Source of the DNA: Maridesulfovibrio sp.
Lineage (GTDB): Bacteria; Desulfobacterota; Desulfovibrionia; Desulfovibrionales; Desulfovibrionaceae
Assembly: GCF_963676065.1 (NCBI RefSeq)
Contig: NZ_OY780933.1
Location: 496,001-560,000 of the forward strand
Direction: 5' to 3'
Length of the DNA: 64,000 nt
This document shows, one piece after another, positions 9,773 to 19,168 of this stretch. The notes beneath the pieces were generated by a model. That model had not been told where the DNA came from and made no database searches. It saw nothing but the letters and a program-made list of their open reading frames with translations. The position numbers were made by a program, and so were the translations under genes. How positions within the stretch are numbered: the first letter of the stretch is position 1; every line of letters starts with the position of its first letter.

Positions 9773-10792
9773 ATGCTTGAAGCGTATGCAATTTCAAAAA
9801 ATTACGGTGAGGTCGAGGCCTTAAAAGATGTCGATATTCAGGTTGAAGCAGGCGAACTGTTCACTCTGCTCGGCCCTTCCGGATGTGGAAAAACTACTTT
9901 ACTGCGAATTATCGCAGGACTGGAAAAAGCAGACAAAGGAACGGTCTACTTAAACCATCTTCCTGTTTCACTACTCCCCGCAAACGAACGCCCAATAAAT
10001 ACGGTATTTCAGAGCTATGCCCTGTTTCCGCACATGAACTGTGCCGACAATGTGGCCTTTGGTCTGCGCTCCCGCAAGATTCCGGAATCCGAGGTCAAGG
10101 ACAAAGTCAAGGCCGGGCTTGAAATGATGGAGCTGGGCGATTTCGGAGACCGCTATCCCGATCAGCTTTCCGGCGGCCAGCGCCAGAGAGTGGCCATGGC
10201 CCGGGCACTGGTCTGTGAACCGGAACTCCTTCTGCTTGACGAACCCATGTCCGCTCTGGATGCAAAACTGCGTACAACTCTCCAGATTCAACTCCGCAAG
10301 CTCCAGAAAAAAATCAAGAAGACTTTTGTACTCGTCACCCATGATCAGGACGAAGCACTGACTGTATCTGACAAAATTGCCGTTATGAAAGGTGGAAAGA
10401 TCCTTCAGCTGGGCTCTCCGCGCGAAATATACGACCGTCCCAATTGTCGCTTTGTCGCGGAGTTTATCGGCACCGCCAATATCATTGATGCCCACAGAAA
10501 CGGCGAAATAATGAATACGCCTGTAGGAGATCTCATTTTACCGAAACTACCGGAGTGGAAAGACGGCTCACTGGTTATCCGCCCGGAGGGTATCAGATTG
10601 CGCGATGAGAAGCCCCTGAACAACGGCGTGCAGGGAAAAGTTACAGAGGCATACTACAGGGGTACTTATCTGGACATTTCGTTAGAACCCGGAAACCTGC
10701 GCATGCGTTGCGCGCCCCATAAAAATGTAGAGGTAGGAGATTTAGTTTGGGTTGAACTTCTTGAGGATGCATTGGTGACCATAAATGACTGA
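9773..10792 (+). CDS. potA: Spermidine/putrescine ABC transporter ATPase
   Basis: ATP-binding subunit of 339 residues driving polyamine import. Walker A is GPSGCGKTT (about residue 34), the signature is LSGGQRQRVAMARAL, Walker B is LLLDEPMSALD, and the switch histidine is in VTHDQDEAL. A C-terminal TOBE domain (about 240-335) is typical of PotA/PotG-type ATPases. It overlaps potB by 8 bases and heads a potABCD operon. Substrate assignment rests on family resemblance and on the agmatine/putrescine catabolic genes downstream. Confidence 0.92.
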   Translation: MLEAYAISKNYGEVEALKDVDIQVEAGELFTLLGPSGCGKTTLLRIIAGLEKADKGTVYLNHLPVSLLPANERPINTVFQSYALFPHMNCADNVAFGLRSRKIPESEVKDKVKAGLEMMELGDFGDRYPDQLSGGQRQRVAMARALVCEPELLLLDEPMSALDAKLRTTLQIQLRKLQKKIKKTFVLVTHDQDEALTVSDKIAVMKGGKILQLGSPREIYDRPNCRFVAEFIGTANIIDAHRNGEIMNTPVGDLILPKLPEWKDGSLVIRPEGIRLRDEKPLNNGVQGKVTEAYYRGTYLDISLEPGNLRMRCAPHKNVEVGDLVWVELLEDALVTIND

Positions 10793-11693
10793 TAATACAA
10801 GAATATGGCTTGGGGAGCTGACCTCTCGAAAAGCCCTTAGAAAACGGGGACTGTTCTACATTTCACCGGGATTGTTCTGGATTCTCATGTTCCTGACAAT
10901 TCCAGCACTGGCACTGATTGTTCTCTCATTTGCCACACGCGGCAGCTACGGGGAAATTCAGTGGATCTTCACCTGGGAGAACTTCTCCCGCCTTGCGGGC
11001 TACGGCCTTTTCGGATGGAGTCCAGACTATTTATGGATTCTGCTTCGTTCAGTCTGGGTTGCGATAGTCACAACCGCCTGCTGCACTATACTGGCTTTTC
11101 CTCTGGCTTTCTTCATTGCAAAAAAGCCGAAAAACAAAAGATACCTCTGGCTCATTCTGGTAATCATCCCGTTCTGGACCAATCTGGTTATCCGCACATA
11201 TGCATGGCAGCTGCTGCTCTCGCCCGACCTGCCCATAGCAAAATTCGTAGCCCAGCTTGCAATAATTCCGCCGGGGACACCGCTTTATCCGTCCCAGTTC
11301 GCTGTTTACATGGGCATGATCACCTGCTTCCTGCCTTTTGTCGTACTTCCCCTCTACTCAAGTGTGGAAAAGCTCGACTGGACGCTGGTCGAAGCAGCTC
11401 AGGATCTTTACTCAAACAAACGCCGTGTATTCATGCAGGCAATTCTGCCTCAAACCATTCCCGGCCTTTCCGTGGGAGCAATCCTGACCTTCGTTCCAGC
11501 CATGGGAATGTTTCTTATCCCCGACTTTCTGGGCGGAGCTAAATATATGCTTGTAGGGAACCTCATTCAGCAGCAGTTCGGTAAAAGCCGGGACTGGCCT
11601 TTCGGGGCGGCAGTGAGTCTGGCTCTCATGGTGTTGACACTTATCGGACTGTATTTGTTCCGCCGCAAAGGTGAAAAACTGGAGGTCGTCTAG
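10785..11693 (+). CDS. potB: Spermidine/putrescine ABC transporter permease
   Basis: Inner-membrane permease of 302 residues with about six helices and the binding-protein-dependent transport EAA-like loop (EAAQDLYSNKRRVFMQAILPQ), which contacts the ATPase. A basic N-terminus precedes the first helix (ISPGLFWILMFLTIPALALIVL). The start overlaps the end of potA; the stop is two bases before potC. Confidence 0.92.
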   Translation: MTDNTRIWLGELTSRKALRKRGLFYISPGLFWILMFLTIPALALIVLSFATRGSYGEIQWIFTWENFSRLAGYGLFGWSPDYLWILLRSVWVAIVTTACCTILAFPLAFFIAKKPKNKRYLWLILVIIPFWTNLVIRTYAWQLLLSPDLPIAKFVAQLAIIPPGTPLYPSQFAVYMGMITCFLPFVVLPLYSSVEKLDWTLVEAAQDLYSNKRRVFMQAILPQTIPGLSVGAILTFVPAMGMFLIPDFLGGAKYMLVGNLIQQQFGKSRDWPFGAAVSLALMVLTLIGLYLFRRKGEKLEVV

Positions 11694-11695
11694 TC

Positions 11696-12517
11696 ATGCA
11701 AAAATTCGACAAACCAATCCTTATACCTATGTGCGCAATGGGTACGCTGGCTTTCCTCTACGCACCACTACTTGCAGTAGCCACATTCTCAATGAACAAC
11801 TCCCGTTTCGGACTCACATGGGAAGGTTTTACATGGAAGTGGTACGTTGCCTTATTCCATAATGAACAGATCCTTGAAGCATGCTGGAACACACTGTTTC
11901 TAGCCTGCGTATCAACTGCAATTGCGACAGTTGTGGGCACAGCACTGGCAATCGGTATGGCCAGATTCCCGTGGGGCAAAAAAGCTGCGGCTTTCTTTGA
12001 GCTCAACCTCTACATGCCGGTCATCACGCCGGAAATTGTTTTCGCCGGAGCACTTGTCATTGCTTTTGCCGCTCTGCGTTACGTTTCCCCGATTTTCGAG
12101 CCGGGTATGCTCAACATGATTATCGGACACGTGACATTTCAGGTTGCTTTCGTTGCTCTGGTTGTCCACTCAAGACTGTCAGCATTCAACAATGAAATCG
12201 AAGAGGCTTCCAGAGATCTCTACGCAGACAACTGGTACACCATGCGCAAAGTTATCCTGCCCATGCTTACTCCAGGTATTGTTTCCGGTGCGATGCTGGC
12301 TTTCACTCTCTCTCTTGATGATTTTGTAATCAGCTTTTTCACAGCCGGTCCCAGCTCAGTAACACTGCCTCTTTATATATACGCGGAAGTACATCGGGGA
12401 ATAACTCCCAAAATTCACGCACTGTCTACAGTAGGCTTACTACTCACAGTTTTTCTGGTGATTGCTTCAGAAAAAATATCAAACAAAACAAAAGAAAAGG
12501 AGAGCTCTCATGCGTAA
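11696..12517 (+). CDS. potC: Spermidine/putrescine ABC transporter permease
   Basis: Second permease of 273 residues, about six membrane helices. The EAA-type loop reads EEASRDLYADNWYTMRKVILP, and the family tail is LSLDDFVISFFTAGP. The 3' end overlaps potD by 8 bases (ATGCGTAA), so the two are translationally coupled. Confidence 0.92.
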   Translation: MQKFDKPILIPMCAMGTLAFLYAPLLAVATFSMNNSRFGLTWEGFTWKWYVALFHNEQILEACWNTLFLACVSTAIATVVGTALAIGMARFPWGKKAAAFFELNLYMPVITPEIVFAGALVIAFAALRYVSPIFEPGMLNMIIGHVTFQVAFVALVVHSRLSAFNNEIEEASRDLYADNWYTMRKVILPMLTPGIVSGAMLAFTLSLDDFVISFFTAGPSSVTLPLYIYAEVHRGITPKIHALSTVGLLLTVFLVIASEKISNKTKEKESSHA

Positions 12518-13550
12518 AATTCTGTTTACCACAATCATGATTTTATTGATGGCTACCAACGTTTTTGCTGCAGATGAAATGAACCTGCTTATCTGGTCGG
12601 AATACATGCCGGAAGATTTTGTTAGCGACTTTCAGAAAGATACCGGAATAAAAGTTCGTGTAGAATATTATGAGTCCATGGAAGAACTGGTTGCCAAGTT
12701 GCAGGCCGGCGGAAAGAACCAGTATGATGTGGTTGTCCCCTCAGACTACATTCTTCCTGCCATGATTAAACTCGGCCTGCTGAAAGAACTTGATCACTCT
12801 AAAATCCCCAACCTTAAAAACCTGCAGGACACATTCATCGATCCCACATGGGACAAAGGAAACAAATACTCTGTCGCATATCAGTGGGGAACTATCGGCA
12901 TGATGTACCGCAAGGATAAACTCAAGGATTTTGACGGATCATGGGACATTATGTTTGACCCCGCCAAACGTCAGGGCCCGTTCATCTTCATTGACTCCGT
13001 TCGTGAAATGCTCGGTATAGCCCAGTGCTTCATGGGCATGGATGTGAATACCACGGACAAAGGCGAGCTCAAAAAACTCATGGATAAAATGCTTGAGGCG
13101 AAACACGATAAGTTTTTCGCAGGATTTGATGTTGGAACCGGCGGACGTTCCAAAGTCGCTGCCGGAACCGCTGTAGCGGCAATTGTTTACAACGGTGATG
13201 CCCTGCGTGCCGTAGCCGACCACCCAGATACCTGCGCATTTATTAACCCCAAAGGCGGAACCATCGGCTGGGTCGACAGCATGAGTATCCCTTCCGGGGC
13301 TCCCCATCCTGACAAAGCACTCACATTCATCAACTGGGTCCTCAACCCGAAAGTAGGTGCGAAACTGTCCAACTGGACTCAGTATGCCACCCCGAACAAG
13401 GCGGCTTACCCGTATATCACCCCTGAAGACTTCAAAAACCCGGCAATCTACCCGAACAAAGAATACATACCCTCAATCCAGTTCATCAAGGATCTCGGCA
13501 AAGACAACAAGATCTATGACCAGATCTGGACCATGGTTAAAACCCGCTAA
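12510..13550 (+). CDS. potD: Polyamine-binding periplasmic protein
   Basis: Solute-binding protein of 346 residues. The start is the ATG at 12510, preceded by AAAAGGAG; a longer in-frame start at 12462 would bury the signal peptide inside an unlikely charged extension. The signal peptide is hydrophobic (about residues 4-20) and ends at VFA-AD. The mature part starts NLLIWSEYMPEDF, followed by YDVVVPSDY, both typical of PotD/PotF. It delivers polyamine to PotBC. A GC-rich hairpin follows the gene. Confidence 0.92.
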   Translation: MRKILFTTIMILLMATNVFAADEMNLLIWSEYMPEDFVSDFQKDTGIKVRVEYYESMEELVAKLQAGGKNQYDVVVPSDYILPAMIKLGLLKELDHSKIPNLKNLQDTFIDPTWDKGNKYSVAYQWGTIGMMYRKDKLKDFDGSWDIMFDPAKRQGPFIFIDSVREMLGIAQCFMGMDVNTTDKGELKKLMDKMLEAKHDKFFAGFDVGTGGRSKVAAGTAVAAIVYNGDALRAVADHPDTCAFINPKGGTIGWVDSMSIPSGAPHPDKALTFINWVLNPKVGAKLSNWTQYATPNKAAYPYITPEDFKNPAIYPNKEYIPSIQFIKDLGKDNKIYDQIWTMVKTR

Positions 13551-13565
13551 CAGACTCTAATTCAT

Positions 13566-13586
13566 GCCGGGGCATAAAGCCCCGGC
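13566..13586 (+). terminator. Intercistronic hairpin after potD
   Basis: Eight-bp perfect stem GCCGGGGC / GCCCCGGC with loop ATAAA, but no T-run. It is more likely a partial terminator or mRNA-stabilising hairpin that sets the level of transport versus catabolic genes than a full stop. Confidence 0.6.
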
Positions 13587-13598
13587 TATCTAAAAGCT

Positions 13599-15152
13599 AT
13601 GTACGACAACTACGTAATTACAAATATAAACGGCATCGCAATAGACGAAGCAGACACCCGCTTCACTGCTCTGGCAGTGGAAAACGGTCGAATCGCTGAA
13701 GTCGGGAGTGCTGAAGATGTTGCCTCATTCATTAAAGACGGCTGGCCGGCTCTTGATATGCAAGGCGCTACTGTGCTGCCGGGTTTTATTGATGCCCACC
13801 AGCATCTGGGATTGACCGGACAGGTTCTCGGAGGGCTTGATTTATTTAAAGCCGAGAGCCTCAAGGAAGTCTCCGAACTCATCCAGAAGGATGCCACAGA
13901 CAAAACACCGGGGGAATGGATTCTCGGCTATGCATTTAATGACGTAACCCTCAAAGTTCCTTCCATGCCGCTGAGAACCGAACTGGATGAACTCTGCCCG
14001 GATCATCCCGTAATGATCGTTCATTGTACATGGCACCTGTGCTCCCTGAATTCCAGAGCACTGCAACTTCTGAATCTTCCGGAAGACCTGCCGGGAATGG
14101 ACATTGACAATAACGGCATCCCGACAGGGATAGTCCGCGATCCCGGCGCAGTGACCCATGTATTCCCAGCTATGTCTGTACTGACCCCGGATTCAATTAA
14201 ACTAAAAAGGTTCACAAAAGCATGTCTGGCTGCAGCGAAAGAGGGAATAACCTCCATTCACTGCCTTGAAGGCGGCGAATACGGTCCCGGCGATACCGGA
14301 CTGATCCAGAAGCACAAAGAACAGTTTCCTCTCAATCTCATACTCTGGAATCAGGTTATGGACATTGAAGAGACCAAGGAACTCGGGCTTCCCCGTATCG
14401 GCGGCTGCATCTGCGCTGACGGAGCGATAGACGCATACACGGCTGCACTGTTTGAGCCGTATTGCGATCAGCCGGAAAACTGCGGGACTCTAAACTTTTC
14501 TCAACAACAAATGGATGACTTCATCATGGATGCCCACAAGGCAGGGTTACAGATCACCATCCATTGCGAGACTGATGCAGCTATCGAACAGGTTTTATCT
14601 GCCATGGAAAAAGCCCTTGCTGCCTATCCGCGCAGCGATCACCGTCACCGCATCGAGCATTGCGAAATTCCAGCGGCAGATCAGCTGGACAGGATGGCCG
14701 AAGCAGAGATCATTGGCTCCATGCAGCCCGGATTCATTCCCCACCTCGTTGATATGGACGAGTATGAAAAGATGTTCGGCAAGGCCAGATTACGCTGGCT
14801 CCACCCTTACAGAACCATGCTGGATAAAGGAATCGTTCTTTGCGGAGGTTCAGACTGCCCGGTAACACCCTATTCCCCATTGACAGGGATACAGGCCGCA
14901 ATGCTGCATCCCAATAAAGAAGAAAGAATTTCTGCACTGGAAGCAATCCGCATGTTCACCATTGATGCGGCATTCAGTGCTTTTGAAGAAAAGGAACGCG
15001 GATCGATCGAGCAAGGCAAATACGCCGATCTGGTAGTTCTTGCCAAAGACCCGCTAACGACTTCTCCTGAAAAAATAAGGGATATCAAAATCATCAAAAC
15101 CATTGTTGAAGGTAAGCCCGTTGAAGATGTCCGGGACGGCCCCGCAAATTAA
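13599..15152 (+). CDS. YtcJ-like metal-dependent amidohydrolase
   Basis: Amidohydrolase-3 family protein of 517 residues. Metal-site and family segments visible are DAHQHLG near residue 66, HCTWHLCSLNSRAL, ICADGAIDAY, the histidine of ITIHCETDAA, HRIEHCE and GGSDCPVTPYSPL. It lies between potD and the putrescine aminotransferase, co-directional. The likely role is hydrolysis or deamination of an amide or related nitrogen compound feeding the pathway, but the substrate is not known for this branch. A signal peptide is absent, so it acts in the cytoplasm. Confidence 0.82.
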   Translation: MYDNYVITNINGIAIDEADTRFTALAVENGRIAEVGSAEDVASFIKDGWPALDMQGATVLPGFIDAHQHLGLTGQVLGGLDLFKAESLKEVSELIQKDATDKTPGEWILGYAFNDVTLKVPSMPLRTELDELCPDHPVMIVHCTWHLCSLNSRALQLLNLPEDLPGMDIDNNGIPTGIVRDPGAVTHVFPAMSVLTPDSIKLKRFTKACLAAAKEGITSIHCLEGGEYGPGDTGLIQKHKEQFPLNLILWNQVMDIEETKELGLPRIGGCICADGAIDAYTAALFEPYCDQPENCGTLNFSQQQMDDFIMDAHKAGLQITIHCETDAAIEQVLSAMEKALAAYPRSDHRHRIEHCEIPAADQLDRMAEAEIIGSMQPGFIPHLVDMDEYEKMFGKARLRWLHPYRTMLDKGIVLCGGSDCPVTPYSPLTGIQAAMLHPNKEERISALEAIRMFTIDAAFSAFEEKERGSIEQGKYADLVVLAKDPLTTSPEKIRDIKIIKTIVEGKPVEDVRDGPAN

Positions 15153-15211
15153 CAGACTCAAAGACTGACAGACGATTCATCAATCACAGTAACACATACG
15201 GAGAAATTATT

Positions 15212-16567
15212 ATGACACGTGACATTAATGGAGCATTCAAGGAAGCGGCTGACTTTGTAGACATCATCAAAAAACCTTTCGGCGCGGTTTCTATTGAAGA
15301 ACGCAAGGCAATTGCAACAGAGACTGTTGAAAACTTCCGCGATCATATCAACAAGGGTTTTCTTGAATACCGTAAATCCGTCACTGAAGCCGGATCATTT
15401 GCAGTAACAGAATGGACCGGACAGGGTTCCATCATGATTGATGCCCTCGACCGTGAATATATTGATATACTTGGTGGTTTCGGTCTTTATTCTTACGGTA
15501 TCCGCCACCCAAAAATTGTAGAAGCAGTAAAAGCACAGCTTGACCGCTCCCCCCAGTACTCACAGGAAATGCTCGACCCCCTGCGTGCGAAACTCGCCCG
15601 TGTTATCGCCAAACTTACCCCCGGAGATATTCAGTACGGCTTCTTTGCCAACTCCGGAACTGAAGCAGTTGAAGGAGCCATGAAACTGGCTAAATTCTAC
15701 ACCGGCAAAAAAGGCTTCATCTCCATGCTTAAAGGGTTTCACGGCAAGACACTGGGCTCCCTTTCACTGATGGGCAAGTCCGACTACCGTGCTCCGCTTC
15801 TGCCCCTGCTGGAAGGTATGCGTCACGTTCCTTTCGGAGATGCTGATGCCGTTGAAGCAGAACTTAAAAAGGCACAGGCTGTCGGCGATGATATTGCCGG
15901 AGTTGTAGTTGAACCGCTTCAGGGTGAAGCTGGAGCCATTGTTCCTCCAGATGATTTCTTACCCCGCCTGCGCGAAATATGTGACAAATACGGAGTTCTC
16001 CTGATTGCCGACGAAGTCCAGACCGGATTCGGGCGTACCGGAAAAATTTTCGGCGTAGACCACTGGGATGTCGCCCCGGATATCATGTGCTTCGGTAAAG
16101 CCCTCGGAGGCGGAGTTGTTCCCATGTCCGGTTTCTTCTCTACACCGAAAATCTGGAAAGTAATGGAGCCCAACCCGTTCATGCACACAACCACCACCGG
16201 TGGTAATCCCATTGCCTGCGCATCCGCACTGGCTGCAATCACAGTAATGCAGGAAGAAGACCTGCCTGCTCAGGCAGCCAAAAAAGGTGAGTATGTCAAA
16301 AAACGCCTTGGAGAACTCTCCGATAAACACCCAGGTATCCTTGAAAAAGTAACCGGTAAAGGGCTCCTTCTGGGCATGCACTTCACCAACGATGAAATCG
16401 GATACGCAGTGGCTTCCGGCCTTTTCGCCCGCGGAGTTATCACAGCCGGAACACTGACCAACGCTAAATGCATTCGCTTTGAACCTGCACTCAACATCCC
16501 TATGGACCTCTTGGATGAAGCCCTGAACCGCATGGAAGACGTATTCAAATCATTGCCCAAAAGTTAG
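15212..16567 (+). CDS. patA: Putrescine aminotransferase
   Basis: Class III PLP aminotransferase of 451 residues that converts putrescine to 4-aminobutanal. Closest by eye to E. coli PatA (YgjG), including the N-terminal extension before the fold, FFANSGTEAVEGAMKLAK, KGFHGKTLGSLSLMGK, the PLP aspartate in LIADEVQTGFGRTGK, the PLP lysine in CFGKALGGGVVPMSG, and TTTTGGNPIACASALAA. Length is near the E. coli value. It is followed after 8 bases by the aldehyde dehydrogenase that would use its product. Confidence 0.9.
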   Translation: MTRDINGAFKEAADFVDIIKKPFGAVSIEERKAIATETVENFRDHINKGFLEYRKSVTEAGSFAVTEWTGQGSIMIDALDREYIDILGGFGLYSYGIRHPKIVEAVKAQLDRSPQYSQEMLDPLRAKLARVIAKLTPGDIQYGFFANSGTEAVEGAMKLAKFYTGKKGFISMLKGFHGKTLGSLSLMGKSDYRAPLLPLLEGMRHVPFGDADAVEAELKKAQAVGDDIAGVVVEPLQGEAGAIVPPDDFLPRLREICDKYGVLLIADEVQTGFGRTGKIFGVDHWDVAPDIMCFGKALGGGVVPMSGFFSTPKIWKVMEPNPFMHTTTTGGNPIACASALAAITVMQEEDLPAQAAKKGEYVKKRLGELSDKHPGILEKVTGKGLLLGMHFTNDEIGYAVASGLFARGVITAGTLTNAKCIRFEPALNIPMDLLDEALNRMEDVFKSLPKS

Positions 16568-16575
16568 GGGGAGTT

Positions 16576-18009
16576 ATGGATATGAAATTATGGATTAACG
16601 GAAAATGGACTGAGTCGGCAGACGGCTCGGTCCTTGAAGTGGAAAACCCCGCCACCGGGGAAATCATTGCCAGCGTTGCAGAGGCTAAAGACGCGGACGT
16701 CATGGCTGCCATTGCAGCGGCAAAAGCAGCCTTCGAAAACGGATGCTGGTCCGGCCTGACTCCTGCTGACAGGTCACTGGCTATATGGAAAATGGCAGAC
16801 CTGCTGGAAAGCCGTATGGAGGAATTCGCCCGAGTAGAATCAGAGGACTCCGGCAAACCATACGAGTTCCTAAGTCTAGGGGCGGACCTGCCTTTCTGTG
16901 TTGATAACCTGCGTTTCTTTGCTTCCGCCTGCCGTGACACGGCAGGCCACCATGCCGGAGAATTCGCAGAAGGATATACCTCTATTTACAGACGGGACCC
17001 GGTAGGCGTTGTAGGCCAGATCACTCCCTGGAACTATCCGCTGCTTATGGCTGTCTGGAAAATAGGCTCCGCATTGGCTGCCGGATGCACAACAGTTGTC
17101 AAACCTGCGGAACTCACTCCGCGCACAACTCTGATGCTGGCTGAACTTGCAGCAGAGGCAGGCATCCCCGACGGGGTTTTAAATGTGGTACCCGGCAGTG
17201 CCGGACCTGTGCTTTCCTCTCACCCGGATATCAGACTTGTCAGCCTGACCGGAGCCACCAGCACCGGAAAGGCAATAATGAAAAGCGCCTCTGAAACAGT
17301 AAAAAGGGTTCATCTTGAGCTGGGCGGCAAGGCCCCAAGTCTGGTCTTTGAAGACGCAGATATCGCTCTTGTGGCTGAAAAACTGTCCCTTGCCGCATAC
17401 TGCAACTCCGGTCAGGACTGCACTGCAGCCACCCGCATAGTCTGCCATAAATCCATCGAGCCGGAAGTTCGTGAAGCAATGGTTGAGGCTATGCAAAAAG
17501 TAAAAGTAGGCGATCCTTTTGATAAATCAACTGAGATGGGCTCCATCATATCCGCCAGACATTTAGGCATGATTTCCGGTTTTGTTGAGCGTGCCGAAAA
17601 GGATGGCGCAACTATTCTTTGCGGCGGAAAAACGATTGACCGTCCCGGCTATTTCTTCGAACCCACCGTCATCGCTGACGTGAAACAGGACTCTGAAATT
17701 GTGCAGAAAGAGGTGTTCGGCCCGGTCATCACCATCCAGAGTTTTGAAGACGAGCAGGAAGCGGTAAGCATGGGTAACGATGTTGTTTACGGGCTGGCTT
17801 CATCTGTCTTCACGAGGGATGTGGCCCGTTCCATGCGCGTCAGCCGTGCACTGGAATTCGGCACAGTCTGGGTAAACGATCATCTTCCGCTGGCAGCCGA
17901 GACTCCCCATGGCGGCTTCAAGCAATCAGGCTTCGGCAAGGATCTTTCAGCTGAAGCTGTGGGAGATTATCTGGTCACCAAACACGTTATGATCAATAAC
18001 GCCTGTTAA
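16576..18009 (+). CDS. patD: 4-aminobutanal (gamma-aminobutyraldehyde) dehydrogenase
   Basis: NAD-dependent aldehyde dehydrogenase of 477 residues. Key segments are QITPWNYPLLM, the general-base glutamate in HLELGGKAPSLVF, the catalytic cysteine in YCNSGQDCTAATRI, and KEVFGPVITIQSFEDE. The SGQDCTAATR motif is seen in the gamma-aminobutyraldehyde and betaine aldehyde dehydrogenase branch. It would oxidise the PatA product to GABA, which GabT then uses. AGGGGGAG precedes the ATG. Substrate is inferred from motif and neighbours. Confidence 0.87.
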   Translation: MDMKLWINGKWTESADGSVLEVENPATGEIIASVAEAKDADVMAAIAAAKAAFENGCWSGLTPADRSLAIWKMADLLESRMEEFARVESEDSGKPYEFLSLGADLPFCVDNLRFFASACRDTAGHHAGEFAEGYTSIYRRDPVGVVGQITPWNYPLLMAVWKIGSALAAGCTTVVKPAELTPRTTLMLAELAAEAGIPDGVLNVVPGSAGPVLSSHPDIRLVSLTGATSTGKAIMKSASETVKRVHLELGGKAPSLVFEDADIALVAEKLSLAAYCNSGQDCTAATRIVCHKSIEPEVREAMVEAMQKVKVGDPFDKSTEMGSIISARHLGMISGFVERAEKDGATILCGGKTIDRPGYFFEPTVIADVKQDSEIVQKEVFGPVITIQSFEDEQEAVSMGNDVVYGLASSVFTRDVARSMRVSRALEFGTVWVNDHLPLAAETPHGGFKQSGFGKDLSAEAVGDYLVTKHVMINNAC

Positions 18010-18039
18010 AGTAGATGCTGAGAAATTAAGTAATAAAGT

Positions 18040-18057
18040 GCCGGATTAAACTCCGGC
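18040..18057 (+). terminator. Intercistronic hairpin before aguA
   Basis: Six-bp perfect stem GCCGGA / TCCGGC with a six-base loop in the 79-base gap between patD and aguA. No T-run. Probably an mRNA processing or attenuation structure rather than a terminator. Confidence 0.4.
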
Positions 18058-18088
18058 TCAAGCTGCCCTTTCGAGGAAGAGAGATAAA

Positions 18089-19159
18089 ATGGCTAATAAA
18101 CCTGTTACACCGATTCGCATTCCCGTCCGCGCTCCGTCTTGCGACGGTCTGTATATGCCGGCGGAATGGGAAGAGCACGAAGCAACCTGGATGATCTGGC
18201 CGTGCAAACCTTCGGCATGGCCTTTCGGGATGGGAAAACCCCGGAAGGTATACGCCGAAGTAGCTAAAGCAATTAGCCGCTTCGAAAAAGTATATATGAT
18301 GGTTCACCCTGAACTGATTGAAGACGCAAAATCACATTGCGGTGACGCGGTAACAATAGTCCCCATGGACACCAGAGACTCATGGTCCCGCGACTCAGCT
18401 CCCACCTTCCTGGTTGACGGTAAAGGCGGAGTAGCCGGAGTGGACTGGATCTTCAACGACTGGGGACACATTGAAAGGTTCGAAGGAGGATACGATGAGG
18501 CCATGGCCCTCAACGTTCTGGAACACTTACAGATGTGCCGCTATGCCGCTCCCTTTATTATTGAAGGGGGAGGCATCCATACTGATGGCGAAGGCACAGT
18601 CATGACCACTGAACAGGTACAGCTTGACCTGCGCCGCAATGCCGGATTTTCAAAATCCGACTTTGAAGACCTTTTCGCCGCCTACCTCGGGACCCCAAAA
18701 ACCATCTGGCTCGGCAACGGGCTTGAAGATGACGAAACCAACGGACATGTTGATATCCTGTCCTGTTTTGCACGCCCGGGAACTGTTCTGGTTCATGACT
18801 GCACTGATCCAGACAACGGCAACTATGCTGTTACTCAAGATGCCATTAAAAGACTTGAGGCTACTACGGATGCCAAAGGACGTTCTTTGGAAATCATCCG
18901 TATGCCTGAACCGGCACCAAAATACATTGACGATTGGCGCATGGATCTCAGCTACATCAACTTTTACATATGCAACGGCGCGATCATCATGTCCTCCTTT
19001 GATGATCCAATGGATGAAGTAGCCTATAAACGCATGAGTGACGTATTTCCAGACAGGGAAATAATACAGATTCCCAGTCTGGACCTTTTTGCCGGAGGCG
19101 GGGGTATTCACTGCATTACCCAGCAACAGCCAAAGGGAACCCCTCTCCCTGTTTTCTAG
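18089..19159 (+). CDS. aguA: Agmatine deiminase
   Basis: Agmatine iminohydrolase of 356 residues, agmatine to N-carbamoylputrescine plus ammonia. Guanidine-modifying enzyme signs are present: DTRDSWSRDSAPTF, FIIEGGGIHTDGEGT, the catalytic histidine in TNGHVDILSCF, and the nucleophilic cysteine near the C-terminus in GGGGIHCITQQQPKG. Length is normal for the family. It is followed after 9 bases by aguB, the next step. No arginine decarboxylase is visible in the window, so agmatine is likely imported or made elsewhere. Confidence 0.95.
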   Translation: MANKPVTPIRIPVRAPSCDGLYMPAEWEEHEATWMIWPCKPSAWPFGMGKPRKVYAEVAKAISRFEKVYMMVHPELIEDAKSHCGDAVTIVPMDTRDSWSRDSAPTFLVDGKGGVAGVDWIFNDWGHIERFEGGYDEAMALNVLEHLQMCRYAAPFIIEGGGIHTDGEGTVMTTEQVQLDLRRNAGFSKSDFEDLFAAYLGTPKTIWLGNGLEDDETNGHVDILSCFARPGTVLVHDCTDPDNGNYAVTQDAIKRLEATTDAKGRSLEIIRMPEPAPKYIDDWRMDLSYINFYICNGAIIMSSFDDPMDEVAYKRMSDVFPDREIIQIPSLDLFAGGGGIHCITQQQPKGTPLPVF

Positions 19160-19168
19160 GAGTAAAAT

